A stretch of DNA of 64,000 nt from CATQHS01 sp963422655 (GCA_963422655.1 OY730440.1:2852001-2916000), one strand, 5' to 3'; counted from the first letter of the stretch, positions 1-9,474 are shown. The notes: a model not told the origin generated them from the sequence alone. Made by a program: numbers and translations.

Positions 1-721
1 TCTCGTCGTCGAGCAAACACAACAACATGTGGGCCCTGGTGTTCACTTCGTCCACCGGTTGGCAGAAGATGGCGATGGCGTCGCGGCGGGACTCGTCGAC
101 GGGGCTCGACTTGTACAGGATGGCGCAATAGGGGTGAGGCACCCGGTACTCGTAGCCCATCAGCATCCCGCCTTCGGCGTTGAGCGCGCCCAGCGGCTGG
201 AAGAACTCGCATCCGGTGGCGATGATCTCTGCACCGTCGATGCTCTGGTCGACCTCGTAGTCCTTCACCTCGGTGTGGGGTTCGATACCGAGATAGCCGT
301 TGTGAACGTAGGGAAAGTGTCCCATGTCCAAGAAGTTCTCCACTGCCCGAGGCGCTGACGTAGCTACCCCGATGCAGCCGGCCCACACGTTGTGACGGTC
401 GGTTTCGTAGAACTCCGGTAGAGCGAAGAGCTCATCGGGCGGCGATCCATAACTGGTCCAGACATACCCGAACCGGCTGGTGACGGGGAGCGGCTCGTGA
501 ACCCGGACCGCTTCGAATCCGGCACCGGGCGCCAAGGCCGACACCGATCTCCAGGCGTGGACGTTTCCGCTGGCCGTGACCGCGAAGGAGACCGCCTCCT
601 CGAGCAGCCGGGTCTGGTGGACCACATCGGGGGCCGATTCCGCGATGGCTCCGACGGGGTACCACAGGTCCAATGCGACCGGATCGGTACACGGGCCAGC
701 CGGGGCGGTGACGGTGCTCAC
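1..721 (-). CDS. Rieske-type ring-hydroxylating oxygenase homologue, iron-sulfur ligands absent (3' end outside window)
   Basis: Read on the minus strand from GTG at 721, the frame is open to the window edge (about 240 codons). The middle holds the mononuclear-iron signature of Rieske oxygenases, ENFLDMGHFPYVH (the D-x2-H-x4-H ligand set), followed by NGYLG. The N-terminus keeps the family opening (LDLWYPVGA, then RLLEEAVSFAV). The segment that should carry the Rieske C-x-H and C-x2-H pairs has no such pair and is shortened, passing from NVHAWRS almost directly to TSRFGYVWTSYG. It may be a catalytic domain fed electrons differently, a regulatory or partner subunit, or a decaying gene. It lies 23 bases after the cyclase-family gene on the same strand, so the two are probably co-transcribed. 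Confidence 0.7.
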   Translation of the reverse strand, partial: MSTVTAPAGPCTDPVALDLWYPVGAIAESAPDVVHQTRLLEEAVSFAVTASGNVHAWRSVSALAPGAGFEAVRVHEPLPVTSRFGYVWTSYGSPPDELFALPEFYETDRHNVWAGCIGVATSAPRAVENFLDMGHFPYVHNGYLGIEPHTEVKDYEVDQSIDGAEIIATGCEFFQPLGALNAEGGMLMGYEYRVPHPYCAILYKSSPVDESRRDAIAIFCQPVDEVNTRAHMLLCLLDDE

Positions 722-744
722 TCGATCACAGCGGGGTCGGCCCG

Positions 745-1707
745 CTAGAAGACGGCCACCGGGTTGACCGGTGAGCCGCAGCCGCCCACGAACGGCTCCG
801 GGTTGGCGGCCAGCAGGAACTCGTAGCGGCCTGCATCGGCGCAGACCGTCGACAGCTTCTCGAGGTCCCAGTTCTGGCCTTGGGTCATGCCCATGTCGAC
901 CACGTGCAGGCAGTGCACAGCCAGAGCATCGTCCCAGCTCGGGCCGGGGAACACCTCGCCGATGTAGGTGTCGCCAGCCACGGCGGCCACATCGTGGTCG
1001 TGGAACCATTCCACCGCCTCGAGCCCGGGCCCGGGGCTGGTGCCGTCCTGGTCGGGGCCGGCCACGTACTCAGTGGCGCCCATCTCGCGTAACACCTGCA
1101 TCCGTCCGGTTCGTAGCAACACCACGTCGCCCGGTAGCATCTGCACCCCGGCCCGCTCGGCCGCATCGTCGAGGTCGGCGCCGGTGATCTCGCAGTCGCT
1201 GGGTAGGCGGGCCAGCCCCCGGGCGGCCGGGATGTCGAGCAGTACTCCCCGCCCGGTCAAGTGGCGTACGTTCTCGATTCCGAGCACGGTGGCCCCGCCG
1301 GTGGGGTTGACGGTGTCGATCGACACCCCGTTGTAGAGGGTGCGCTCGTAGCTGACGTGCGACAGGCCGTCCCAATGGGTGGCGGCCTGCAGGGGCATGG
1401 TCACGATGTCGTCGGAGAAGTGGGGCACCAACCCCTTGCCGTCGGCGTCACCGAGATCGGCGCTGTTGATCTTGACCATGGCATGGAGCGGGTTGATCCG
1501 GCCGTGCATCTGCCCGATCTGCACACCACCTTGATGTTGCAGGTCCAAGGCGCACGAGACCCGCTGTCCGGTTCGCACCAGCGAAGCGGCATGGGCCACG
1601 GCTGCGTCGTCGATCAGGTTCAGGGTGCCGAGACGATCATCGTCGCCCCATCGGCCCCAGTTGCGGACCCGGTCGCGGACAGCGAAGAAGGCGGGACTGA
1701 AGCTCAC
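745..1707 (-). CDS. Cyclase-family metal-dependent hydrolase (kynurenine formamidase-like)
   Basis: 320 residues. The sequence ATHWDGLSHV matches the H-x-D-x3-H metal motif of the cyclase superfamily (PF04199), which includes arylformamidases, isatin hydrolase and cyclase-like proteins of unknown substrate. The opening RNWGRWGDDDRLGTLNLI is typical of the longer actinobacterial members. The enzyme would hydrolyse an amide or lactone using Mn or Zn in the cytoplasm. It is followed on the same strand by the Rieske-like oxygenase, which suggests a shared aromatic or heterocyclic substrate. Family is clear; substrate cannot be named. Confidence 0.8.
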   Translation of the reverse strand: MSFSPAFFAVRDRVRNWGRWGDDDRLGTLNLIDDAAVAHAASLVRTGQRVSCALDLQHQGGVQIGQMHGRINPLHAMVKINSADLGDADGKGLVPHFSDDIVTMPLQAATHWDGLSHVSYERTLYNGVSIDTVNPTGGATVLGIENVRHLTGRGVLLDIPAARGLARLPSDCEITGADLDDAAERAGVQMLPGDVVLLRTGRMQVLREMGATEYVAGPDQDGTSPGPGLEAVEWFHDHDVAAVAGDTYIGEVFPGPSWDDALAVHCLHVVDMGMTQGQNWDLEKLSTVCADAGRYEFLLAANPEPFVGGCGSPVNPVAVF

Positions 1708-1731
1708 GGGAAGTTCGTGACGCTATCTGAT

Positions 1732-1776
1732 GAAGTCGGATCCGATGACGTCGGATCCGACGAAGTCGGGTCTGGT
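1732..1776. repeat. Three tandem 15-bp units with an embedded 12-bp palindrome
   Basis: Units at 1732-1746, 1747-1761 and 1762-1776 share the pattern GA(A/C)GTCGG(A/G)TC. The palindrome GTCGGATCCGAC is at 1750-1761. It lies between the divergent cyclase gene and the NfeD-like gene, so it could be an operator, or simply a small tandem duplication. Confidence 0.6.
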
Positions 1777-1860
1777 TGGGCGGCGGTCACAGCTAGACGC
1801 TACCGTCTCGGGTCGACACAGGTTGCAGTCGACAGGTTGCAGCAGAGAGTATCGAGACCA

Positions 1861-2394
1861 ATGAACACACTGTTTATCTTCGCGCTGGCGGCTGGAGCCC
1901 CCTTGCTGGTGTGGCTCGTCTTCGCCGGAGGAGACTCCGATCTCGGCAGCGATGCCGACGCCGACGGCGGTGTGTTCACCGTCATCCCGCTCAGCACCCT
2001 GGCTTTCGTGCTCGCCTTCTTCGGCGCCACCGGGCTGGTGTCTCGCTGGGCCGGTTCGGGGGTGATGACCGCTCTGGGGCTGGCTCTGGTCGTCGGGGCC
2101 CTAGCCGGTGCGCTCAACGGCACTGTCTTTGCCTGGCTCCGCCGGACCGAGGTTTCCAGCGAGGTCACCAACAAGGACTTGGAGGGAACGATCGCCCGGG
2201 TGGCCCTGCCCGTCTCGGCTCGGCGTCGGGGTCGTATAGTGTTGGACATTGCCGGATCCCGAGCCCAGATGACCGCGTCGCCGTTCGATAGCGGAGAGAG
2301 CGGTGAGATCGAGGCCGGGGTCCAAGTCATCGTCGTGGGCGTCAGAGACGGTGTCGCTCTCGTGACCCGGCTGGCCCCCGAGCTCGAGCAATGA
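1861..2394 (+). CDS. NfeD-like membrane protein
   Basis: 177 residues from ATG 1861. Residues about 1-20 are hydrophobic, then come an acidic stretch rich in D and G, two further hydrophobic segments (about 38-58 and 62-85), and a C-terminal beta-rich domain (about 95-177) with EGTIARVALPVSARRRGRIV and QVIVVGVRDGVALV. This matches the OB-fold end of short NfeD proteins. Members of this family are encoded next to SPFH/flotillin proteins and act with them at membranes, as with YuaF-FloT in Bacillus. The flotillin gene follows 60 bases downstream, which supports the call. The frame is open further upstream, but ATG 1861 gives the expected membrane N-terminus. Confidence 0.8.
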   Translation: MNTLFIFALAAGAPLLVWLVFAGGDSDLGSDADADGGVFTVIPLSTLAFVLAFFGATGLVSRWAGSGVMTALGLALVVGALAGALNGTVFAWLRRTEVSSEVTNKDLEGTIARVALPVSARRRGRIVLDIAGSRAQMTASPFDSGESGEIEAGVQVIVVGVRDGVALVTRLAPELEQ

Positions 2395-2454
2395 CCCGAA
2401 CAGCGAGGCTCGGGCAATGATTCGAATAATGAGAACAGAAGCGAGGTAACCATT

Positions 2455-3756
2455 GTGACTCCGGCATTGACAGCCGGGCTGGTACTGGCCTTGGCCGTGA
2501 TCTTCATCGTGCTGATCATCAAGAACCTGATCATCATCTGCCCCCCCAACCGGGTAGCCATCATCTCCGGTCGCCAGCGAAAGCTCTCCGACGGGCGCAG
2601 CGTCGGCTACCGCATCCTCAAGGGGGGCCGGACCATGCGGATACCCCTCATCGAGAAGGTGGCATGGATGGACCTCAACACCATCCCCTTGGAGGTATCG
2701 GTTTCCAACGCCTACTCCAAGGGCGCCATACCTCTCAACGTCCAGGGCATCGCCAACGTGAAGATATCGGGCACCGAGGGGCTGCTGGAGAACGCAGCCG
2801 AGCGGTTCCTGCACGTCCCCAACTCCGACATCGGCCAGATCGCCAAGGAGACCCTCGAAGCCAACCTCCGGGGCGTGCTGGCCACCCTGTCGCCCGAGGA
2901 AGTCAACGAGGACCGATTGAAGTTCAGCCAGCAACTCATCGACGAAGCCGACGACGACATCAAGACCCTCGGGCTCGGGTTGGACGTGCTGAAGATCCAG
3001 AACGTCACCGATGACGTGAACTATCTCGAATCGGTCGGTCGTCGGCTCACCTCCGAGGTGATCCGCGACGCCCGGATGGCCGAAGCCAACCGTACTTCTG
3101 AGTCCGAGCAGGCCGAGGCCGAGGCTCGCCGAGCCGCGGAGATAGCCACCATCGAGGCCGACAAGTCCATCGTCGAGGAACAGAACGCCCTGCGGGTCCG
3201 CACCGCCGAGCTTGAGGCCATCTCCAAGGCCCGGGAGGAAGAGGCGCTGGTGGCCGGTGAGACGGCCCGAGCCGTGGCCCGCCAAGAACTCGAGAGCCAG
3301 CGCATCGAGCTGGAGAAGCGCCGGGTGGAAGCCGACGTCGTCATCCCGGCCCGAGCTGATCTCAGGGCCCGCCAGCTCCAGGCTCAGGCCGACGCGGCCC
3401 GGATCATCGAGGACGGCAAGGCCCAGGTCGATGTGTTCCGGCGCCTTACCGAGCAGTACCAAGCCGCTGGTCCCGACGGCCACGACTTGCTGGTGCTCAA
3501 CATGTTGCCCGAGCTCATCGACAAGATCGTGGCCACGGTGCAGGGAGTGAGCATCGACCGGGTCGCTGTCGTCGACACCGGCGCCGGCGGAGGCAATGGT
3601 GACGGTCGCAACGGCGGCGGCATACCCGGGTTGTTGAGCCAGCTCCCGGCGTCGCTGGTGGCCATGACCGAGCAGATCGAAGCCGCCACTGGTGTCGACG
3701 TCCTCGCCTCCCTGCGGAACCGAGACGACAAGGGTCGGGACAGCACTGGTGACTGA
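2455..3756 (+). CDS. Flotillin/SPFH-family membrane scaffold protein
   Basis: 433 residues, GTG start preceded by GCGAGGT. One N-terminal membrane segment (about 4-26), then the SPFH domain (about 30-210: IICPPNRVAIISGRQ, VEKVAWMDL-type strands, PLNVQGIANVKI). A long charged coiled coil follows (about 210-350) with repeated A/E/R-rich heptads such as AEAEARRAAEIATIEAD, as in flotillins. The C-terminus has a Gly-rich linker and an amphipathic end. It should oligomerise at the cytoplasmic membrane and organise microdomains. The partner NfeD-like gene precedes it in the same operon. Confidence 0.9.
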   Translation: MTPALTAGLVLALAVIFIVLIIKNLIIICPPNRVAIISGRQRKLSDGRSVGYRILKGGRTMRIPLIEKVAWMDLNTIPLEVSVSNAYSKGAIPLNVQGIANVKISGTEGLLENAAERFLHVPNSDIGQIAKETLEANLRGVLATLSPEEVNEDRLKFSQQLIDEADDDIKTLGLGLDVLKIQNVTDDVNYLESVGRRLTSEVIRDARMAEANRTSESEQAEAEARRAAEIATIEADKSIVEEQNALRVRTAELEAISKAREEEALVAGETARAVARQELESQRIELEKRRVEADVVIPARADLRARQLQAQADAARIIEDGKAQVDVFRRLTEQYQAAGPDGHDLLVLNMLPELIDKIVATVQGVSIDRVAVVDTGAGGGNGDGRNGGGIPGLLSQLPASLVAMTEQIEAATGVDVLASLRNRDDKGRDSTGD

Positions 3757-3866
3757 AGCTGGTGACTGAGTCGCGGTCGGCTGTCTGCGAGCTCTCTGAG
3801 CCAGTAGTCGCTGCCGTCGCTGCGGCGCGGAATCGGGTCGGTTGATCCGATGAGCGGGCATCTCGG

Positions 3867-4811
3867 GTGAGCGGGTTTCTCGAGGGCAAGGCCATCGCCG
3901 TGACCGGCGGTGGCAGCGGTATCGGCCGGGCCGTCTCGCTGGCTTGCGCGTCCGAAGGCGCCAATGTGGTGGTAGCCGATTACGGCGTGACCCTCGACGG
4001 GTCGAGCCCGTCGAGCGAGGTGGCCGGGGCCGTGGTGGACGAGATCATCTCGTCGGGGGGTTCGGCGGCGGCCGTCACCGGCGACGTATCGCACTTCGAC
4101 GTGGGCGCCGAGATCGTCGCCGCCGCCTGCGACACCTGGGGCGCCATCGACGGGATCGCCTGCCCGGCCGGAGTCCTGCGGGAGCGGATGTTGTTCAACA
4201 TGAGCGAGGCCGAGTGGGACCACGTGGTGGCCGTTCACCTCAAGGGCCACTTCAACCTGTACCGGGCCGGGCTGGCCCGGATGCGCAAGCAACCCACCGG
4301 CGGGTCGCTGGTGGGCTTCACGTCGGGCGCATTCGTTGCCTCGGTGGCTCAGGCCAACTACGCCGCGGCCAAGGGTGGGGTGGTGAGCCTGACCCGCTCC
4401 GCCGCACTGCTGGCGGCCAGCCTGCGAATGCGGGGCGGGCCTGCGATCAACGCCAACTGCATCGCTCCGGTGGCTCGAACTCGCATGAGCGAGAACGTCC
4501 CCTTCGAGATCGAGACCGGTGACCCTGCCGACATCGCTCCCATGGCCGTCTATCTCATGAGCGACGAAGGGCGTGACGTGAATGCCCAGATCTATACCGT
4601 GGTGGGGCGCCGGATCTCGGTGTGGAACCAGCCGGTGGAGCTGCGGTCGATGTGGGCCCCGGACCAGCGGTGGACGCCGGCTCAGATCGCCGAGATGCTG
4701 CCCGGTGCCGTCGGTCAGGAGCCCAACCCCTTCGTGGCCGATCTACAACGGCGCCTGGACCCGGGCGGCCGGGGCGAGCCCGGCGCGAGCGGCGTGAGCC
4801 CCGAGACATGA
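3867..4811 (+). CDS. SDR-family oxidoreductase (long form)
   Basis: 314 residues, GTG start. The cofactor loop TGGGSGIGRA is at about residues 12-21 and the catalytic Y-x3-K is in ANYAAAKGG. The usual NNAG is replaced by CPAGVL, unusual for classical SDRs. After the standard fold ends (about residue 245) there are some 65 extra residues (RRISVWNQPVELRSMW through PNPFVADLQRR), like the tail of SDRs found with steroid or CoA-ester pathways. A second SDR starts 10 bases downstream, so the two probably catalyse successive or alternative dehydrogenations. Substrate unknown. Confidence 0.85.
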   Translation: MSGFLEGKAIAVTGGGSGIGRAVSLACASEGANVVVADYGVTLDGSSPSSEVAGAVVDEIISSGGSAAAVTGDVSHFDVGAEIVAAACDTWGAIDGIACPAGVLRERMLFNMSEAEWDHVVAVHLKGHFNLYRAGLARMRKQPTGGSLVGFTSGAFVASVAQANYAAAKGGVVSLTRSAALLAASLRMRGGPAINANCIAPVARTRMSENVPFEIETGDPADIAPMAVYLMSDEGRDVNAQIYTVVGRRISVWNQPVELRSMWAPDQRWTPAQIAEMLPGAVGQEPNPFVADLQRRLDPGGRGEPGASGVSPET

Positions 4812-4821
4812 GCAACGAAGC

Positions 4822-5610
4822 GTGAGTAGGCCGGTATCCCCGGTTGAACCTCCGGGTCGGGGCTTGCTGGACGACCGGCGGGTGGTGGTTACGGCCGCGG
4901 CCGGAACCGGAATCGGATCGGCCGTGGCCCGGCGGGCCCTGCTGGAGGGGGGCCGAGTGCTGATCTCCGACATCCACGGGCCCCGGCTGCAATCCACCGC
5001 TGATCGTCTGGGGGCCGAAACCGGGTCACGCCCCGCCACTGCCTTGTGCGACGTCACCGTGGAGGACGAGGTACAGGCCCTGATGGCTACGGCCGTAACC
5101 GAGTTGGGCGGCATCGACGCCATGATCAACAACGCCGGGCTGGGCGGCGCGGCTCGGTTGGTCGACATGACCGACGAGGCGTGGTCGGCCGTTCTCGGCG
5201 TCACCCTGGACGGCACCATGCGCTGCACCCGGGCTGCGCTACGACTGCTGATCGATCAGGGCAGGGGCGGTGCCATCGTCAACAACGCTTCGGTGCTGGG
5301 CTGGCGGGCCCAGAAGGAGCAGGCCCATTACGCGGCCGCCAAAGCTGGGGTGATGGCCCTCACCCGTTGCGTGGCCTTGGAAGCGGCCGAGCACGGCATC
5401 CGGGTCAATTGCGTGGCTCCCAGCCTGGCCCAGCACCCTTTTCTGGACCGGGTCATGGCGTCGAGCCAACTGGCCGAGCTGGCTGCGGCCGAGGCCTTCG
5501 GTCGGGCCGCCGAGCCCTGGGAGGTGGCCAACGTAATGGTGTTTCTGGCCAGTGATCTGGCCGGCTACATGACTGGTGAGGTGGTCTCGGTGAGCAGCCA
5601 GCATCCATGA
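4822..5610 (+). CDS. SDR-family oxidoreductase
   Basis: 262 residues, GTG start close behind the preceding SDR. It shows the cofactor loop TAAAGTGIGSA, the NNAG motif (INNAGLGG), the catalytic Ser region (VNNASVLGW) and Y-x3-K in AHYAAAKAG. The end RVNCVAPSLAQHPFLDRV and VFLASDLAGYMTGEVVSV is classical. The N-terminus carries about 15 extra residues. The reaction is NAD(P)-dependent alcohol/ketone interconversion. Pairing with the upstream SDR and the downstream importer suggests a shared catabolic substrate, which is inference. Confidence 0.85.
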   Translation: MSRPVSPVEPPGRGLLDDRRVVVTAAAGTGIGSAVARRALLEGGRVLISDIHGPRLQSTADRLGAETGSRPATALCDVTVEDEVQALMATAVTELGGIDAMINNAGLGGAARLVDMTDEAWSAVLGVTLDGTMRCTRAALRLLIDQGRGGAIVNNASVLGWRAQKEQAHYAAAKAGVMALTRCVALEAAEHGIRVNCVAPSLAQHPFLDRVMASSQLAELAAAEAFGRAAEPWEVANVMVFLASDLAGYMTGEVVSVSSQHP

Positions 5611-5755
5611 ACTTTGTTGGGCGCGTCGCCAAGACTGGCGGCGGCGGAATCTATCGGGCACAGTATGGGGGCCAAGATTCGTTGAAGCTGGTGGTGCGGA
5701 GCGCTGGAAGCATCGTTTCGCACCTCGAGCTGTCTCGTCAGGGGGAAGTATGCCA

Positions 5756-7540
5756 ATGATCATTCGATCTCACCGCAAGAGCTGGTTCGGCCCGCTCGCC
5801 ATTTTGCTCGCAGTCGGGCTGGTGGCCGCGGCCTGCGGTGGGGGAGGGGACGGCGACACCGCCGGCTCCGAAGCCGAAGCGGTCGAAGCCAACGGTGAGG
5901 GCTCCACCGGCGGTGCTGCCACCGGCGAGGAGAGCACCACGACCACAACCGAAAAAGAGCTGGACGCACCGATCGACACGGTGCCGCCCGAAACCGAAGA
6001 GGGTCCCGACAAGAACGAACCCCAGTTCGGAGGTACGTTGCGGGTAGCAGTCGAAGCCGAGGCCGATGGTATCAACCCGGCCGCCAACAACTTCGCGGTG
6101 GCGGCCTACATGATGACCTATCCGGTTGTCGAACCGGTCGCCTACTGGGACACCGACGGCAACTGGGTCCCGCATCTGGCCGAGTCTTTCACCAAGATCG
6201 ACGACGGATCGTCATGGCAGATGAAGCTGCGGGAAGGGATCTATTTCCACGACGGCACCGAACTCGACGCCGACGACGTGATCGCCACCTTCGAGGCCCA
6301 GCTGGCTGATCCGATCATCTCGCTGGCCCTGCGGCCCGCTTTTCCCACAGAAGGGGCCATCGTGAAGATCGATGACTACACCGTGCAGTACAACCCCCTG
6401 CGGGCCTACGCCGCGTTTCCTCAGACCCTCACCGGCCAGCTCGGGCAGGTGGTCTCTTCGCAATATCTGGCCGCCAGCGCCGACGACTCGACCCTTGACC
6501 AAGAACCGATCGGCACCGGACCGTTCAAGGTAGAGAAACGGACCCAGGACGAGGTCACGGTGCTGGTCAAAAACCCCGACTACTGGGCGGCCGACACCGT
6601 CGACATCTACCTCGACCGCATCGAGCTCTACCCGATCACCGACCCGGTCATCGGGGCCGAGCGGGTGGCCGCCGGCGACATCGACGTGATCGTGACCAGC
6701 AATGCCGAGGCCATTCTCACCCTCAGAGAGGCCGACGGGGTCAAGACCATCGAGAATGTTCGTTCCAGCGAGGACTTCGCCATGCTGAACGTCCAGCAGC
6801 CTCCCTTCGACGACATCCGAGCCCGTCAGGCCATCACCTTCGCCACCGATCGTGACGCCTACGTCTCTCTCATCCGCCAGGGCACGGCGCCCACGGCCGA
6901 CACCATGTTCCACCCCGACCTCATCTGGCACAACCCCGACGTCGCGCAGGAGACCAACATGGCCGACCGGGCCGGCCCGCTGGTAGCCGACTACTGCGCC
7001 GACTTCCCGGACAATTGCAGCAACGACAAGATCGACATGGAGCTGCAGTACTCCGGTCCCTCCGTGATCCAGACCCGTATCGCCGATTTGTTGATTGACG
7101 GCTGGAAGGACTACTTCAACGTCACTCAGGACGAGCTACTCCAAGACGATCACATAACGCAGGTGGCTCTGGGGCAGTTCGATGCCGTGACTTGGCGCCA
7201 GTTCGGTGAGATCGACCCCGACAACGACGTGCTGTGGATCCAGTGTGATTCCATCGACTTCGTCTCCCTCAACTGGCCCCGCGACTGCGACCCAGAGCGA
7301 GACGCCTTGATGTTCGAGCAGCGAGCCAGCGACGACTTGGACCGCCGGGTGGAGATATGGCATGAGATCCAACAGAATCTCCGGGACTCTTACACTTATA
7401 TATTCTTCAATCACGCCAACTGGACCGTCGGCGCTCGTGACAACGTCCACAACATCTGTGGTCAGACCAACCCTGACGGCGTGGAGCTGTTCTGCAACAA
7501 CCAGGGCCGGATCTGGGCCCAGGGAATCTGGTTGGAGTAA
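5756..7540 (+). CDS. ABC transporter substrate-binding lipoprotein, peptide/opine type (SBP_bac_5)
   Basis: 594 residues from ATG 5756; that start sits 8 bases after GGGGGAAG, better spaced than ATG 5750. A signal peptide ends in the lipobox VAAAC, and a Gly/Glu/Thr-rich linker follows (to about residue 80). The family core begins at FGGTLRVAVEAEADGINPA and includes VPHLAESF and FHDGTELDADDVIATFEAQ, typical of DppA/OppA-like proteins. It heads a five-gene importer operon and delivers the substrate to the two permeases. Ligands of this family include peptides, nickel, opines and sugars, so the substrate is open. Confidence 0.92.
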   Translation: MIIRSHRKSWFGPLAILLAVGLVAAACGGGGDGDTAGSEAEAVEANGEGSTGGAATGEESTTTTTEKELDAPIDTVPPETEEGPDKNEPQFGGTLRVAVEAEADGINPAANNFAVAAYMMTYPVVEPVAYWDTDGNWVPHLAESFTKIDDGSSWQMKLREGIYFHDGTELDADDVIATFEAQLADPIISLALRPAFPTEGAIVKIDDYTVQYNPLRAYAAFPQTLTGQLGQVVSSQYLAASADDSTLDQEPIGTGPFKVEKRTQDEVTVLVKNPDYWAADTVDIYLDRIELYPITDPVIGAERVAAGDIDVIVTSNAEAILTLREADGVKTIENVRSSEDFAMLNVQQPPFDDIRARQAITFATDRDAYVSLIRQGTAPTADTMFHPDLIWHNPDVAQETNMADRAGPLVADYCADFPDNCSNDKIDMELQYSGPSVIQTRIADLLIDGWKDYFNVTQDELLQDDHITQVALGQFDAVTWRQFGEIDPDNDVLWIQCDSIDFVSLNWPRDCDPERDALMFEQRASDDLDRRVEIWHEIQQNLRDSYTYIFFNHANWTVGARDNVHNICGQTNPDGVELFCNNQGRIWAQGIWLE

Positions 7541-7612
7541 AGGGGAAGTCCCATACCTCGGACAGCGCAATAAAAGCGCAATAGATTCAGGGCCCCGGCA
7601 AGGGGAGTTCCC

Positions 7613-8617
7613 GTGGTCAGGTTCATCGCCAAGCGGATAGCGCTGCTCATGCTCGTCGTGGCGGCTGTGACTTTCCTGGCCTTCGCCGCTCTCAACATAT
7701 TGGGCGACCCCCTGACCAACGTCGTCGGGCCCTTGGCCGAAATCGACTGCGATGCGGTCGAGGCCGGCTCGGCCGAGGACCGGTCTACAACCCTTAACAA
7801 CTCCAAGGGCGACTGTGAGATAGTGGCCGAGGCCCGCGCCACCTATCACCTCGACCAACCCTTGGGGGTGCGCTACTTCCTGTGGCTCGCCGACCTGGCC
7901 CGGGGTGACTTCGGCACGTCTTTTCAGAACGACCAGCCCGTGAGCGAAGTGATTCGGGAGAAACTCCCCGAGTCGCTGATGCTGCTGATGATGGCTCAAG
8001 TGGTGGCCCTGGGTATCGCCATCCCTTGGGGCGTGGCCTCGGCCTACCGGGCCAACCGACCCTTCGACCGAGCCTCGACCATCGGGTCCTTCGGCCTGCT
8101 GTCGGTGCCGAACTTCGCCTTGGGTGTGGTCCTGCTGTACCTGCTGGCCCTGCGCTGGCAGGTCTTCCCCTCCACTTTCGAGGACGGCAACGCGTGGCAG
8201 CGGTTCACGTCACTCGTCCTGCCTGCGTTCACGCTGGGATTGCCGCTGGCGGCCGGCTATCAACGACTGCTGCGCACCGATCTCATAACCACCCTCCAAG
8301 AGGACTACGTTCATATGGCTCGGGCCAAGGGCATGACCCCGGGCCGGATCATGTTCCGACATGCCTTACGGCCATCGCTGTTCTCGGTGGTCACCGTCTT
8401 CGGTGTCCACACCGGGACCCTCATAGGAGGTTCCCTGGTGGTGGAACGGATCTTCGGTATCCCCGGGATCGGCAGTGAGATAGTCACTGCTGTCGTTCGT
8501 GACGACTTCCCGGTGGTGCTGGGCATGGTGGTGGTGATCGCGGTTGGATTCGTCTTCGTCAACTTCTTGGTCGACTTGGTCTACTCGTGGCTGGACCCGA
8601 GGGTGCGAGCAGCGTGA
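7613..8617 (+). CDS. ABC transporter permease, DppB type
   Basis: 334 residues, GTG start 72 bases after the binding-protein gene. The N-terminal membrane segment and GDP motif (LNILGDPLTN) are typical of DppB/OppB. The EAA loop that docks to the ATPases reads QEDYVHMARAKGMTPGRIM, followed by HALRPSLFSV, and the end VYSWLDPRVRA is characteristic. Between the first two membrane segments there is an extra external stretch with two cysteines (IDCDAVEAGS and KGDCEIVAEA). The gene overlaps the next permease by four bases (GTGA). Confidence 0.92.
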   Translation: MVRFIAKRIALLMLVVAAVTFLAFAALNILGDPLTNVVGPLAEIDCDAVEAGSAEDRSTTLNNSKGDCEIVAEARATYHLDQPLGVRYFLWLADLARGDFGTSFQNDQPVSEVIREKLPESLMLLMMAQVVALGIAIPWGVASAYRANRPFDRASTIGSFGLLSVPNFALGVVLLYLLALRWQVFPSTFEDGNAWQRFTSLVLPAFTLGLPLAAGYQRLLRTDLITTLQEDYVHMARAKGMTPGRIMFRHALRPSLFSVVTVFGVHTGTLIGGSLVVERIFGIPGIGSEIVTAVVRDDFPVVLGMVVVIAVGFVFVNFLVDLVYSWLDPRVRAA

Positions 8618-9474
8618 AAGCGAAAGCGAAGGTCACCGACGGAGTCTCCGCCCGCCGGCTCGGCTTCGGATTCTGGCTGGCCGCGGGTTGGGTCCTGTTC
8701 ATAACCCTGGCCGCACTGTTGGCACCGTTGCTCCCGCTGACCGACCCCACCGACGTGGGGGTGGGCGGGCCCCGTCTGTCGCCATCCGGGGACTGGTTGT
8801 TCGGCACCGACGCGCTGGGGCGCGACGTTTTCTCCCGCACTATTCACGGGGCTCGGGTCAGCCTGGCCGTGGGGGGCTTCGCCATCGGGTTCGGGATGAT
8901 ATTCGGTGGGGGGCTGGGCATGTTGGCCGGGTTCTTCCGGGGCCGGGTCGATCATGTCATCGGTTTCGCCTTCTTCGTGCTGCTGTCGTTCCCGGCCTTG
9001 GTCCTGGCCATCTTGATCACGGCCACACTGGAGCGCAGCCTGCTGGTGGTGAGCTTCACCCTCGGGATTCTGGCCATCGCCCCGGTCGGGCGTCTGGCCC
9101 GAGCCGCCACGCTGGTTTACGCCGAGCGGGAGTTCGTGGCCGCGGCCCGGGTGCTGGGCGCCCGCAGCGGCCGCATCATGGTGAGGGAGCTGCTCCCCAA
9201 CGTGGCGATCCCCATGGGGGCTCTGACCCTGCTGGGCATGGCCGTGACCGTAGTGGCCGAAGGAGCGCTCGCCTTCTTGGGGCTGTCGGTGGCGGGCGAC
9301 GAAGCCATCTCGTGGGGCAAGATGATCGTGGACGGCTCCGGTGTCCGCGACCTGCAGCAGTCCCCCCATGTCGCCATGTTTCCGATCGCCACCATGTTCT
9401 CGACCGTCTTGGCCCTCAACTTCGTGGGGGATCGGATCCGGGAGTACTTCGACGTGCGAGAGCTGGCGTTTTGA
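8614..9474 (+). CDS. ABC transporter permease, DppC type
   Basis: 286 residues when started at GTG 8614, which overlaps the TGA of the preceding permease (GTGA), the usual coupling here; an upstream in-frame GTG at 8587 is possible. The sequence shows the DppC N-terminus, the LFGTDALGRDVFSR motif, several membrane segments and the EAA loop REFVAAARVLGARSGRIM. It forms the heteromeric membrane channel with the upstream permease. Confidence 0.92.
   Translation: MKAKAKVTDGVSARRLGFGFWLAAGWVLFITLAALLAPLLPLTDPTDVGVGGPRLSPSGDWLFGTDALGRDVFSRTIHGARVSLAVGGFAIGFGMIFGGGLGMLAGFFRGRVDHVIGFAFFVLLSFPALVLAILITATLERSLLVVSFTLGILAIAPVGRLARAATLVYAEREFVAAARVLGARSGRIMVRELLPNVAIPMGALTLLGMAVTVVAEGALAFLGLSVAGDEAISWGKMIVDGSGVRDLQQSPHVAMFPIATMFSTVLALNFVGDRIREYFDVRELAF

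Noticed and set aside
2101..3861. 586-codon open frame antisense to the flotillin gene
   Set aside because: Low-complexity H/G/D/L composition mirroring the GC-rich flotillin codons; the plus-strand protein has clear family motifs.
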